From Mycobacterium bourgelatii (GTDB lineage Bacteria; Actinomycetota; Actinomycetes; Mycobacteriales; Mycobacteriaceae), in NCBI RefSeq assembly GCF_010723575.1, contig NZ_BLKZ01000001.1, forward strand, positions 1 to 64,000: a stretch of DNA of 64,000 nt. Direction: 5' to 3'. The notes below the pieces were generated by a model. It ran no database searches. It saw only the letters and a program-made list of their open reading frames with translations, and had not been told where the DNA came from. The translations under genes were made by a program, and so were the position numbers. Shown one piece after another: positions 52,921-60,750 of this stretch (within the stretch, counting starts at the first letter, position 1; each line of letters begins with the position of its first letter).

Positions 52921-53763
52921 TCAGAGCGGGCGCACCGTCGCAGTGAGGTGCGGATACCCCTTGCTGACATTGCGCAACGCAAGGTCCCACCCGCCCTCTT
53001 TCTCGTCGACGTAAAGGCCCACTGTCGCGGGTAGCACGACCGGCTTGGCGAACCGCACCGAATACTTCACCGCATCCGGCAACCGGCCCTCGATATTGGC
53101 CAATACCGCTGCGGCGCTGAACATTCCGTGCGCAATGACGGTGGGGAAACCGAACAACTTGGCCGCGATCGGATTGGTGTGGATCGGGTTGTGGTCCCCA
53201 CTGACCGAGGCGTAGCGCCGGATCCGGCTGGGCGTGATCTTCAGCACCGTGGTGGGCGGTGGCGGCTTGGGTTGTTTCTGCGGCGGCGGCTTGGGTTCGT
53301 CGGACAGGCTGGTGCGTTGCTGATGCAGGAACGTCGTCACCTGGTGCCAGGCGTCCTCGTTGCCCACGCTCACGTCAGTCACGATGTCGACCAGCAAGCC
53401 CTTGCGGTGCTCACGCAGATTCTCCGCATGCACCCGCACACCCACGGTGTCCGTCACCGCGATCGGCCGGTACTGGGTGATGTGGTTCTCCATGTGCACC
53501 GCACCCATTGCGGCGAAAGGGAAGTCGAAACTCGTCACCAATGACATCACCGACGGGAAGGTCAACGCGAACGGGTAGGTCAGCGGGACGTTGTTGCCGA
53601 AGCGCAGCCCGGTGACCGCCGCGTAGGCCGCCACGTTCGTGTGGTCGATCGGCAGTTCCTCGACGGTGACCGTGCGGTTCGGCAGCTTGTCGCTGCGGGG
53701 GACGACGGGCAGTGCGCCCGCCGCCGCGCGCAGCATGTTCCGCAAGCCGCTTGGTTGATTCAC
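52921..53763 (-). CDS. htdX: (R)-specific 3-hydroxyacyl-thioester dehydratase HtdX (MaoC family)
   Basis: The 280-residue double-hotdog protein has the hydratase-2 motif in its second half: YASVSGDHNPIHTNPIAAKL then FGFPTVIAHGM, with the catalytic Asp and His in GDHNPIH. A Pro/Lys-rich linker (PPPQKQPKPPPP) joins the two folds at about residues 155-168. HtdX dehydrates 3-hydroxyacyl-ACP or -CoA in fatty-acid metabolism. The start is GTG 53763. It lies 18 bp after fabG4 on the same strand, so the reductase and dehydratase are cotranscribed. Confidence 0.93.
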   Translation of the reverse strand: MNQPSGLRNMLRAAAGALPVVPRSDKLPNRTVTVEELPIDHTNVAAYAAVTGLRFGNNVPLTYPFALTFPSVMSLVTSFDFPFAAMGAVHMENHITQYRPIAVTDTVGVRVHAENLREHRKGLLVDIVTDVSVGNEDAWHQVTTFLHQQRTSLSDEPKPPPQKQPKPPPPTTVLKITPSRIRRYASVSGDHNPIHTNPIAAKLFGFPTVIAHGMFSAAAVLANIEGRLPDAVKYSVRFAKPVVLPATVGLYVDEKEGGWDLALRNVSKGYPHLTATVRPL

Positions 53764-53781
53764 TGAACTCTCCCTACCCCG

Positions 53782-55143
53782 TTATGCGCCGATCATGCCC
53801 TGGCCGCAGACCCGAATCACGTTGCCGGTCAGCGCGTTCGACGCGGGACTGGCGAAGTACGCGATGGCCTCGGCGACGTCGACGGGCTGTCCGCCCTGCA
53901 ACAACGAACTCATCCGGCGGGCCGCCTCGCGGGTGGCCAGCGGGATGGCAGCGGTCATCTGGGTTTCGATGAAGCCCGGTGCGACGGCGTTGATGGTGAT
54001 CTTCTTCTTGGCCAGTTCCGGTGCCAGCGCCTGGGTGATGCCGATCATGCCCGCTTTGGTGGTGGCGTAGTTGGTCTGGCCGCGGTTGCCGGCGATACCG
54101 GCGATCGAGGACAACCCGATCACCCGGCCGCCTTCGCCGATGGTGCCGTTACCCACCAAGCCCTCGGTGAGCCGCAAGGGCGCAAGCAGGTTCACGGCCA
54201 GCACCGAGTTCCACCGGGCGTCGTCCATGTTGGCCAGCAGTTTGTCGCGGGTGATCCCGGCGTTGTTGACCAGGACGTCGGCCTTGCCGCCGTGGTGGTC
54301 GCGCAGGTGCTCGGCGATCTTGTCGACGGCATCTTCGGCGGTCACGTCCAACCACAACGGCGTGCCGCCGACGTTGTTGGCGGTCTCGGCCAGGGCGTCC
54401 TCTGCGGATTCGACGTCGATCGCGACGACGGTGGCGCCGTCGCGGGCGAACACCTCGGCGATCGTCTTGCCGATGCCCCGCGCGGCCCCGGTCACAATGG
54501 CGACCTTGCCGTCCAACGGCCGGTCCCAGTCGGCCGGCGGGGTGGCGTCTTCTGCGCCGACGTAGAACACCTGGCCGTCGACGAACGCGGACTTGGCCGA
54601 CAGGATGAACCGCATCGTCGATTCCAGACCGGTCGCGGCCGGCTTGGCGTCCGGGGCGAGGTACACCAGTTGCACGGTGGAGCCGCGGCGCACCTCCTTG
54701 CCCAGCGAGCGGGTGAACCCTTCCAGCGCACGCTGGGCGATCCGCTCGTGGGTGCTGCTCACCGCTTCGGGCGTGGTACCCACCACCACCAGGCGCGCAC
54801 ACCGGTTCAGGTTGCGCAGCAGCGGCGTGAAGAAGTCGTGCAACGCCTTGAGCCCGGTCGGGTCGGTGATGCCAGTGGCGTCGAACACCAGGCCGCCGAA
54901 CGAGTCGGCCCAGCGGCCGCCGAGATTGTTGGCCACCTGGTCGTAGTCGTGCAGGGCGGCGCGCAGCGGCTCGACCACTCGCCCCTCGCCGCCGATCAGC
55001 AGCGAGCCGGTCAGTGGCGGCTCGTCGGGGCTGTACCGGCGCAGGGGCTCGGGTTGCGGAACCCCGAGTTGCTTGGCCAGGAATGATCCGGGTCCGGAGT
55101 TGACCACCTGGGAGAACAGGTCAGGTGAGCGTTTGGTGGGCAC
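53782..55143 (-). CDS. fabG4: High-molecular-weight 3-oxoacyl reductase FabG4
   Basis: The 453-residue protein matches M. tuberculosis FabG4 (454 aa). Residues ~1-200 form the flavodoxin-like N-domain (DLFSQVVNSGPGSFLAKQLG) and ~210-453 the SDR domain with VTGAARGIGKTIAEVFARDG (cofactor loop), NNAGITRDKLL, SSIAGIAG and the catalytic NYATTKAG. FabG4 is NADH-dependent and reduces 3-oxoacyl-CoA. The start is GTG 55143. It heads the fabG4-htdX operon and is divergent from fadA2, with a TTAC-N6-GTAA operator in the shared promoter. Confidence 0.95.
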   Translation of the reverse strand: MPTKRSPDLFSQVVNSGPGSFLAKQLGVPQPEPLRRYSPDEPPLTGSLLIGGEGRVVEPLRAALHDYDQVANNLGGRWADSFGGLVFDATGITDPTGLKALHDFFTPLLRNLNRCARLVVVGTTPEAVSSTHERIAQRALEGFTRSLGKEVRRGSTVQLVYLAPDAKPAATGLESTMRFILSAKSAFVDGQVFYVGAEDATPPADWDRPLDGKVAIVTGAARGIGKTIAEVFARDGATVVAIDVESAEDALAETANNVGGTPLWLDVTAEDAVDKIAEHLRDHHGGKADVLVNNAGITRDKLLANMDDARWNSVLAVNLLAPLRLTEGLVGNGTIGEGGRVIGLSSIAGIAGNRGQTNYATTKAGMIGITQALAPELAKKKITINAVAPGFIETQMTAAIPLATREAARRMSSLLQGGQPVDVAEAIAYFASPASNALTGNVIRVCGQGMIGA

Positions 55144-55170
55144 TGGGTTGCCTTCCGTGTCAGGGACGAA

Positions 55171-55201
55171 CTTACTTCAGAGTAAGAACCGTGAGTAGTA
55201 T
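55171..55201. promoter_or_regulatory. Operator CTTACTTCAGAGTAAG and fadA2 promoter
   Basis: CTTACT (55171-55176) and AGTAAG (55181-55186) are exact inverted arms around TCAG. A plus-strand sigma-A-like promoter, TTACTT (55172-55177) and TAGTAT (55196-55201) 18 bp apart, is overlapped by the palindrome at its -35. On the minus strand TACTCT, a possible fabG4 -10, also lies in it. The core TTAC-N6-GTAA recurs at the fadE5 promoter. Confidence 0.65.
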
Positions 55202-55265
55202 TGCGTGCTGAGGCGGGTACCCCAAAATTAGCCCCCGAACTAGCGGCGACAAACGGAGAGAGAAA

Positions 55266-56588
55266 TTGAGCCCTGCAAGTTCCCAAAACAGCCCGTCCAA
55301 GCGCAGAGTCGCCGTCCTAGGCGGCAACCGAATCCCGTTTGGAAGATCCGACCGCGCCTACGCCGAGGCGTCTAACCAGGACATGTTCACCGCCGCGCTG
55401 AGCGGCCTGGTGGAACGCTTCGGGTTGGCCGGCGAGCGACTCGACGCGGTGATCGGCGGCGCTGTGCTCAAGCACAGCCGCGACTTCAACCTCATCCGGG
55501 AATGCGTCCTGGGCTCCGAGCTCTCGTCGTACACCCCCGCCTTCGACATCCAGCAGGCTTGCGGCACGGGCCTGCAGGCGGCGGCCATCGGCGCCGACGG
55601 CATCGCCACCGGTCGTTTCGACGTGGTCGCGGCGGGCGGGGTGGACACCACCTCCGACGCGCCGATCGCGCTGGGCGACGACCTGCGCCGCACCCTGCTG
55701 AAGCTGCGCCGCGCGAAGTCCAACGTGCAGCGCCTCAAGCTGGCGGGAACCCTGCCGGCCAACCTGGGCATCGCGGTCCCGGCCAACAGCGAACCCCGCA
55801 CCGGGCTGTCGATGGGTGAGCATGCCGCCATCACCGCCAAGGAAATGGGCATCAAGCGCGTCGACCAGGATGAGCTGGCCGTGGCCAGCCACCGCAATAT
55901 GGCTGCCGCCTACGACCGGGGCTTCTTCGACGACCTGGTCACGCCGTTCCTCGGTCTGTACCGCGACGACAACCTGCGGGCGGATGCCAGCGTGGAAAAG
56001 CTTGCGACGCTGCGCCCGGTGTTTGGGGTGAAGAACGGCGACGCGACCATGACGGCCGGCAACTCCACGCCGCTGACCGACGGCGCTTCGGTGGCGCTGC
56101 TGGCCACCGAGGAGTGGGCGGAGGCGCATTCGTTGACGCCGCTGGCCTACTTCGTGGATTCCGAGACGGCGGCGGTGGACTACGTCAACGGGCGTGACGG
56201 GCTGCTCATGGCACCCACCTACGCGGTGCCGCGGCTGCTGGCCCGCAACGGCCTGACCTTGCAGGACTTCGACTTCTACGAGATCCACGAGGCCTTTGCG
56301 TCGGTCGTCCTGGCGCACCTGCAGGCCTGGGAGTCCGAGGACTACTGCAAGGAACGGCTTGGCCTCGACGCTGCGCTCGGGTCCATCGACCGGTCCAAGG
56401 TCAACGTCAATGGTTCGTCCCTAGCCGCCGGCCACCCCTTCGCGGCCACCGGCGGTCGCATCCTGGCTCAGACGGCCAAGCAGATCGCCGAGAAGAAGGC
56501 GCAGCAGCAGGGCGACAAGCCCGTGCGAGGCCTGATCTCAATCTGTGCCGCTGGTGGTCAGGGCGTCGCGGCGATCCTCGAAGCGTGA
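55266..56588 (+). CDS. fadA2: Acetyl-CoA acyltransferase (thiolase) FadA2
   Basis: The 440-residue thiolase has the acyl-accepting Cys99 in QQACGTGLQAA, the His loop FYEIHEAFASVVLAH, VNVNGSSLAAGHPFAATGGR, and the late Cys in ISICAAGGQGVAAI. Thiolases cleave 3-ketoacyl-CoA with CoA. The start is TTG 55266 with GGAGAG upstream, which gives the family length. It is divergent from fabG4-htdX. A hairpin that overlaps the F6 promoter lies just after its stop. Confidence 0.94.
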   Translation: MSPASSQNSPSKRRVAVLGGNRIPFGRSDRAYAEASNQDMFTAALSGLVERFGLAGERLDAVIGGAVLKHSRDFNLIRECVLGSELSSYTPAFDIQQACGTGLQAAAIGADGIATGRFDVVAAGGVDTTSDAPIALGDDLRRTLLKLRRAKSNVQRLKLAGTLPANLGIAVPANSEPRTGLSMGEHAAITAKEMGIKRVDQDELAVASHRNMAAAYDRGFFDDLVTPFLGLYRDDNLRADASVEKLATLRPVFGVKNGDATMTAGNSTPLTDGASVALLATEEWAEAHSLTPLAYFVDSETAAVDYVNGRDGLLMAPTYAVPRLLARNGLTLQDFDFYEIHEAFASVVLAHLQAWESEDYCKERLGLDAALGSIDRSKVNVNGSSLAAGHPFAATGGRILAQTAKQIAEKKAQQQGDKPVRGLISICAAGGQGVAAILEA

Positions 56589-56589
56589 C

Positions 56590-56639
56590 CGCACTCACAC
56601 CGAAATTTTCCAAGATTGGTGTTTTGCGATTTGAGTGCG
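56590..56639 (+). terminator. Inverted repeat after fadA2 overlapping the F6 promoter
   Basis: CGCACTCA (56590-56597) and TGAGTGCG (56632-56639) are exact inverted arms with a 34-nt loop, starting just after the fadA2 stop. The right arm lies inside the spacer of the SigF-type promoter. The loop is too long for a canonical terminator; a regulatory or weak termination role is possible. Confidence 0.4.
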
Positions 56640-56646
56640 TGGGTAT
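56621..56646 (+). promoter_or_regulatory. SigF-type promoter GTTT-N16-GGGTAT
   Basis: GTTT (56621-56624) and GGGTAT (56641-56646) are 16 bp apart, an exact match to the SigF consensus of mycobacteria. It points at the F6 sRNA region downstream. Confidence 0.8.
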
Positions 56647-56651
56647 TCGCA

Positions 56652-56762
56652 GTGCCGGATAGCCCCGTGTTGTGGTCTGACCCCCCGACCCCGACGGCAA
56701 CGCGGGGCAATCCCTAGATCTGACCGCCGCTGGAGTGAGGGGATCCAGCGGCGGTCTTTTCG
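56652..56762 (+). ncRNA. sRNA F6 (ncRv10243-type)
   Basis: In M. tuberculosis the SigF-dependent sRNA F6 lies between fadA2 and fadE5, on the plus strand. The same gap here has a SigF-type promoter, then CCCCGTGTTGTGGTCTGACC and a C-rich stretch (CCCCCCGACCCCGACGG), and a strong intrinsic terminator. Start and end are estimates from the promoter and the terminator (about 110 nt). No open reading frame is needed. F6 is reported to affect chaperonin (groE) expression; function here is inferred from position and promoter. Confidence 0.75.
56723..56760 (+). terminator. Intrinsic terminator of F6
   Basis: A 12-bp perfect stem ACCGCCGCTGGA (56723-56734) with TCCAGCGGCGGT (56744-56755), a 9-nt loop, and a TTTT tract (56757-56760). 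It is the only clear hairpin with a U-tract seen in the window. Confidence 0.85.
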
Positions 56763-56780
56763 GATCTAGCTCAAGAACGC

Positions 56781-56816
56781 AAGATCCCCCGCTTCAACGT
56801 GGAAACGGGGGATCTT
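56781..56816 (-). terminator. Hairpin at the 3' end of fadE5
   Basis: AAGATCCCCCG (56781-56791) and CGGGGGATCTT (56806-56816) are exact inverted arms with a 14-nt loop. It is 20 bp downstream of the fadE5 stop on the minus strand and could end fadE5 transcription and insulate F6. Confidence 0.7.
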
Positions 56817-56836
56817 TGCTTAGGTTCTGAGTCGGC

Positions 56837-58672
56837 CTAGAAGGCGGCCTCGTCCAGCTCCATGATCTCGTTGTCGAGCGTCTCGATCACCTCACGAGTG
56901 CTGGTCAGCAGCGGCAGGAAGTTCTTCGCGAAGAACGACGCCACCGCGATCTTGCCCTCGTAGAACGACCGCTCGCTACCGGTGGCACCGGCGTCCAGCG
57001 CCTCGATGGCCACCGCGGCCTGACGCTGCAGCAACCAGCCGATGACCAGGTCGCCGACGCTCATCAGGAACCGCACCGACCCCAGGCCCACCTTGTACAG
57101 GCTGGTGACGTCCTCCTGAGCGGCCATCAGGTAGCCGGTCAGGCTGGCCGCCATCGCCTGGACGTCGGTCAGCGCCTTGGCCAGCAGAGCGCGCTCGGTC
57201 TTCAGCCGCCCGTTGCCGGACTCGCTGTCGACGAACTGCTGGATCTCATTCGACACGTGGGCCAGCGCCACACCCTTGTCGCGAACGATCTTCCGGAAGA
57301 AGAAGTCCTGCGCCTGGATGGCGGTGGTGCCCTCGTACAGGGAGTCGATCTTGGAGTCGCGGATGTACTGCTCGATCGGGTAGTCCTGCAAGAAGCCGGA
57401 CCCACCGAAGGTCTGCAGGCTCTCGGTGAGCTTGGCGTAGGCCTGCTCGGAGCCGACACCCTTGACGATCGGGAGCAGCAGGTCGTTGATCCTGGCCGCC
57501 AAGTCGGCGTTCACACCGTGCACGGCCTCAGCCACCGGCGCGTCCTGGAAGGTCGCGGTGAAGAGGTAGAGGGCGCGCAGACCCTCGGCGTAAGCCTTCT
57601 GGGTCATCAGCGACCGGCGGACGTCCGGGTGGTGGGTGATGGTCACCCGCGGCGCGGTCTTGTCGGTCATCTGAGTCAGGTCGGCGCCCTGGACGCGGGA
57701 CTTGGCGTATTCCAGCGCGTTCAGGTAACCGGTGGACAGGGTGGCGATGGCCTTGGTGCCCACCATCATGCGGGCCTGCTCGATGACCTCGAACATCTGC
57801 GCAATGCCGTCGTGGACCTCGCCGACCAGCCAGCCCTTGGCGGGCACGTCGTGCTGCCCCAGGGACAGCTCGCAGGTCGTCGATACCTTCAGACCCATCT
57901 TGTGCTCGACGTTGGTGACGAACACACCGTTACGCTCGCCCAGCTCGCCGGTCTCGGGGTCGAAGTGGAACTTCGGCACGAAGAACAAGGACAGGCCCTT
58001 GGTGCCGGGACCAGCGCCCTCGGGGCGGGCCAGCACCAGGTGGAAGATGTTCTCGAACATGTCGCCGGAGTCAGCGGAAGTGATGAACCGCTTGACACCC
58101 TCGATGTGCCACGAGCCGTCTTCCTGCTTGATCGCCTTGGTCCGACCGGCGCCCACGTCCGAGCCGGCGTCCGGCTCGGTGAGCACCATGGTCGATCCCC
58201 AGCCACGCTCGGCGGCGATCACGGCCCACTTCTTCTGCTCCTCGGTGCCGAGGTGGTAGAGGATCTGGGCGAAGCCTGCGCCGCCGCTGTACATCCACAC
58301 CGCGGGGTTGGCCCCGAGGATGTGCTCGTGCAGGGCCCACATCAACGCACGGGGCATGGGCATGCCGCCGAGCGCCTCGTCGAGGCCGGCCTTGTCCCAA
58401 CCGGCTTCGATTACGGCGTGCACGGACTCCTTGAAGCCCTCCGGCATCGTCACCGAGAAGGTCTTGGGGTCGAAGACCGGCGGATTGCGGTCACCCTCGA
58501 CGAACGATGCGGCCACGGGTCCCTCGGCCAGCCGGGCAATTTCAGAAAGCATTTCGCGGGCAGTGTCGACGTCCAGGTCGCTGTATTCGCCTTGGCCGAG
58601 TGCCTTGTCAACGCCGAAAAGTTCGAACAGGTTGAATTCCTGGTCGCGGACGTTGCTCTTGTAGTGGCTCAC
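56837..58672 (-). CDS. fadE5: Long-chain acyl-CoA dehydrogenase FadE5
   Basis: The 611-residue enzyme has the length of M. tuberculosis FadE5. Landmarks are STMVLTEPDAGSDVGAGRTK (FAD/substrate loop), HIEGVKRFITSADSGDM, TFGGSGFLQDYPIEQYIRDS and KIDSLYEGTTAIQAQDFF, the C-terminal signature that usually carries the catalytic Glu. FadE5 has broad chain-length specificity and introduces the alpha-beta double bond. GTG 58672 was chosen: AGGAGG lies just upstream and the product is of family length; the frame opens at 58699. The promoter holds two TTAC-N6-GTAA-type sites. Confidence 0.95.
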   Translation of the reverse strand: MSHYKSNVRDQEFNLFELFGVDKALGQGEYSDLDVDTAREMLSEIARLAEGPVAASFVEGDRNPPVFDPKTFSVTMPEGFKESVHAVIEAGWDKAGLDEALGGMPMPRALMWALHEHILGANPAVWMYSGGAGFAQILYHLGTEEQKKWAVIAAERGWGSTMVLTEPDAGSDVGAGRTKAIKQEDGSWHIEGVKRFITSADSGDMFENIFHLVLARPEGAGPGTKGLSLFFVPKFHFDPETGELGERNGVFVTNVEHKMGLKVSTTCELSLGQHDVPAKGWLVGEVHDGIAQMFEVIEQARMMVGTKAIATLSTGYLNALEYAKSRVQGADLTQMTDKTAPRVTITHHPDVRRSLMTQKAYAEGLRALYLFTATFQDAPVAEAVHGVNADLAARINDLLLPIVKGVGSEQAYAKLTESLQTFGGSGFLQDYPIEQYIRDSKIDSLYEGTTAIQAQDFFFRKIVRDKGVALAHVSNEIQQFVDSESGNGRLKTERALLAKALTDVQAMAASLTGYLMAAQEDVTSLYKVGLGSVRFLMSVGDLVIGWLLQRQAAVAIEALDAGATGSERSFYEGKIAVASFFAKNFLPLLTSTREVIETLDNEIMELDEAAF

Positions 58673-58726
58673 TACGTTCCTCCTCGTTGAGAATGCCACC
58701 TTGTGGTTGAGTACTTGTTGCTTAAG

Positions 58727-58778
58727 TTACCCACCAGTAACACTGCTAAAAATATACCGACCAGTAACTTCAACGCAA
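58727..58778 (-). promoter_or_regulatory. fadE5 promoter with two TTAC-N6-GTAA sites
   Basis: On the minus strand, -35 TTGCGT (58773-58778) and -10 TATATT (58751-58756) are 16 bp apart. Site 1, GTTACCCACCAGTAAC (58726-58741), has 5-bp exact arms and lies just downstream of the expected transcription start. Site 2, ATACCGACCAGTAA (58754-58767), shares ACCAGTAAC and covers the spacer. The two are 27 bp apart. Confidence 0.7.
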
Positions 58779-58878
58779 GCAAGTGTGAGCTACATTCCAC
58801 CGACCAACTAACCAACCGGTTGGGATAGGGCTGATCGCATCCCTGGTAAGCCCGCTGAGCTGCGGCGATGATGGACCA

Positions 58879-59895
58879 ATGACGAGTGTGCGCCGAATCA
58901 CCACCCTCCCGGTGGTCGACCTGCGGGCCGCGCCCGGCCAACTGCGCGAGACCCTGCGCGAGGCGGCCCACGAGGTCGGGTTCTTCTATCTGGTAGGTCA
59001 CGGAGTACCTGATCAGCTCGCCGCGAAGGTGCTCGCCGCCGCGCGGCGACTGTTCGCGCTGCCACAGTCCGAGAAGGACGCCATCGCGATGGTTCGCAGT
59101 CCGCATTTCCGCGGCTACACCCGGTTAGGTGGGGAGCTCACCCAGGGGGAAGTGGACTGGCGCGAGCAGATCGACATCGGTCCCGAGCGCGCGCCGGTCG
59201 GCGGACCCGACAAGCCCGATTACCTGTGGTTGCAGGGCCCCAACCAGTGGCCGGCTGGCTTCCCAGAGCTACCCGGCGTCGTCGCAGAGTGGGATGCTGC
59301 CCTCGCCAAGGTGGCCCGGACCCTGTTGCGACATTGGGCGGCATCGTTGGGCAGCCCAGCGGATGTCTTCGACGCGGCATTCGCGGACACTCCCGCGACG
59401 TTGATCAAGATCGTGCGGTATCCGGCACGCGCGGCCAGTCCCCAGGGCGTCGGTGCGCACCGCGATTCCGGGGTGCTGACGTTGCTGTTGGCCGAGCCGG
59501 GCAGTCGCGGCTTGCAGGTGCGGCCGCCCGACACCGACGCCTGGGTCGACGTCGAGCCCATCCAGGGGGCGTTCGTCGTCAACATCGGCGAGCTGCTTGA
59601 GGTCGCGACGGGCGGGTACCTCAGGGCCACCGAGCATCGCGTGTCTCTGCACGAGGCGGCCGGCGAGCGCATCTCGGTTCCCTACTTCTTCAATCCCCGG
59701 TTGGACGCACAAATACCGGTGCTGACGCTGCCCGAGAGCCTCGCGGCCCGCGCGGTCAGCCGGGGTACGCGCGCCGACGACCCGTCGGACCCGATCTACT
59801 CCAGCTACGGTCGCAATGCCTGGAAAAGCCGGCTGCGCGCACACCCGGATGTGGCCTCCGCCCATGGGTATTCGGCAGGAAAAGCGGCAAGGTAG
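58879..59895 (+). CDS. 2-oxoglutarate/Fe(II)-dependent oxygenase (IPNS-like)
   Basis: The 338-residue enzyme has the DIOX_N-like N-terminal part (VGFFYLVGHGVPDQLAAKVL) and a jelly-roll core with the Fe ligands His194 and Asp196 in GAHRDSG and His253 in TEHRV. The 2-oxoglutarate-binding Arg is probably Arg264 in RISVPYF. The substrate is unknown; such enzymes hydroxylate or cyclise small molecules. It is followed 45 bp later by a flavin reductase gene and is divergent from fadE5. In M. tuberculosis Rv0245 directly follows fadE5, so this gene is an insertion relative to that order or was lost there. Confidence 0.88.
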   Translation: MTSVRRITTLPVVDLRAAPGQLRETLREAAHEVGFFYLVGHGVPDQLAAKVLAAARRLFALPQSEKDAIAMVRSPHFRGYTRLGGELTQGEVDWREQIDIGPERAPVGGPDKPDYLWLQGPNQWPAGFPELPGVVAEWDAALAKVARTLLRHWAASLGSPADVFDAAFADTPATLIKIVRYPARAASPQGVGAHRDSGVLTLLLAEPGSRGLQVRPPDTDAWVDVEPIQGAFVVNIGELLEVATGGYLRATEHRVSLHEAAGERISVPYFFNPRLDAQIPVLTLPESLAARAVSRGTRADDPSDPIYSSYGRNAWKSRLRAHPDVASAHGYSAGKAAR

Positions 59896-59940
59896 GGTCA
59901 GGGGAGAATCCCGTTCTCGTCTCAAGGGGCGATCAACTCC

Positions 59941-60429
59941 GTGAATTCGAACAGCAATCTGACGCCGTCGTCACTGCGCGAGGCTTTCGGTCACTTCCCC
60001 ACCGGGGTGGTGGCCATCGCGGCCCAGGTCAATGGGGTACGCGAGGGGCTGGCGGCCAGCACCTTTGTCCCCGTGTCCCTGGAGCCACCGCTGGTGTCGT
60101 TTTGCGTCCAGAACACCTCGACGACCTGGCCGAAGCTGAAAAGTGTGCCGATGCTGGGTATCAGCGTGTTGGGCGAGGCCCACGACGCGGCGGCGCGCAC
60201 CCTCGCGGCCAAGACCGGCGACAGGTTTGCAGGTCTAGAAACCGTGTCCAGCGAGACGGGCGCCGTCTTCATCAAGGGCACCGGGCTGTGGCTGGAGAGC
60301 GCAATCGAGCAACTGATTACGGCCGGTGACCACACCATCGTGGTGCTGAGGGTCAAGCACGTCACCGTCGATTCGAACGTCGCCCCGATCGTGTTCCACC
60401 GAAGCGAGTTTCGCCGACTCGGCGTCTAG
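59941..60429 (+). CDS. Flavin reductase-like FMN-binding oxidoreductase, Rv0245 type
   Basis: The 162-residue split-barrel protein of the flavin reductase family starts LREAFGHFPTGVVAIAAQ, with GLAASTFVPVSLEPPLVSFC and TGDRFAGLETVSSETGAVF as further landmarks. It binds FMN/FAD and reduces it with NAD(P)H, often to serve a partner monooxygenase. The start is GTG 59941. Pairing with a 2OG oxygenase is unusual, since that enzyme does not need reduced flavin. Confidence 0.9.
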   Translation: MNSNSNLTPSSLREAFGHFPTGVVAIAAQVNGVREGLAASTFVPVSLEPPLVSFCVQNTSTTWPKLKSVPMLGISVLGEAHDAAARTLAAKTGDRFAGLETVSSETGAVFIKGTGLWLESAIEQLITAGDHTIVVLRVKHVTVDSNVAPIVFHRSEFRRLGV

Positions 60430-60430
60430 G

Positions 60431-60592
60431 CTACGTCGGCGAACGCTGGCTCAGCTTCTCGCGAAGGCGTTGGATGCGCCGATCCATCTCGTCCGCATCG
60501 TCCTGACGGTTTTCCTTGCGTGCCAGTTCCGCACGGACTGAGAGTTCGTGGATCGCGTGTTTGATGTCGTCGATGCTGGTGGGATCTAGCAT
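60431..60592 (-). CDS. 53-aa small charged protein (coiled-coil-like)
   Basis: ATG 60592 to TAG 60431 encodes MLDPTSIDDIKHAIHELSVR, then a highly charged helix with AELARKENRQDDADEMDRRI and QRLREKLSQRSPT. Hydrophobic spacing suggests an amphipathic or coiled-coil helix. It lies directly beside the flavin reductase stop, on the opposite strand, in a 321-bp gap. It is too short for usual ORF cut-offs. No family is recognised; the codon choice looks coding (third position G/C at most codons), and the start lacks an obvious Shine-Dalgarno. It is a plausible but unproven gene. Confidence 0.5.
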   Translation of the reverse strand: MLDPTSIDDIKHAIHELSVRAELARKENRQDDADEMDRRIQRLREKLSQRSPT

Positions 60593-60671
60593 TCGGTTTG
60601 AGTACCCGGAGTCCCCGGGCTTAACGCACCTGAGCGCGCTGTCGAATCGGATCGGGAGAAACTAGAGCCGC

Positions 60672-60697
60672 CCAGCGGCTCGGTGGAGCCGCCGGGC
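60672..60697 (-). terminator. Hairpin after the sdh operon
   Basis: GCGGCTC (60676-60682) and GAGCCGC (60687-60693) form a GC-rich stem with a 4-nt loop, flanked by CCC/GGG (60672-60697). It is 53 bp downstream of the sdhB stop on the minus strand and could terminate the succinate dehydrogenase operon. Confidence 0.6.
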
Positions 60698-60750
60698 AGC
60701 TGTTTCGTCTACCGGGGTTGATCGGTTGACCGGTTGTCCTGAGACTGAGC

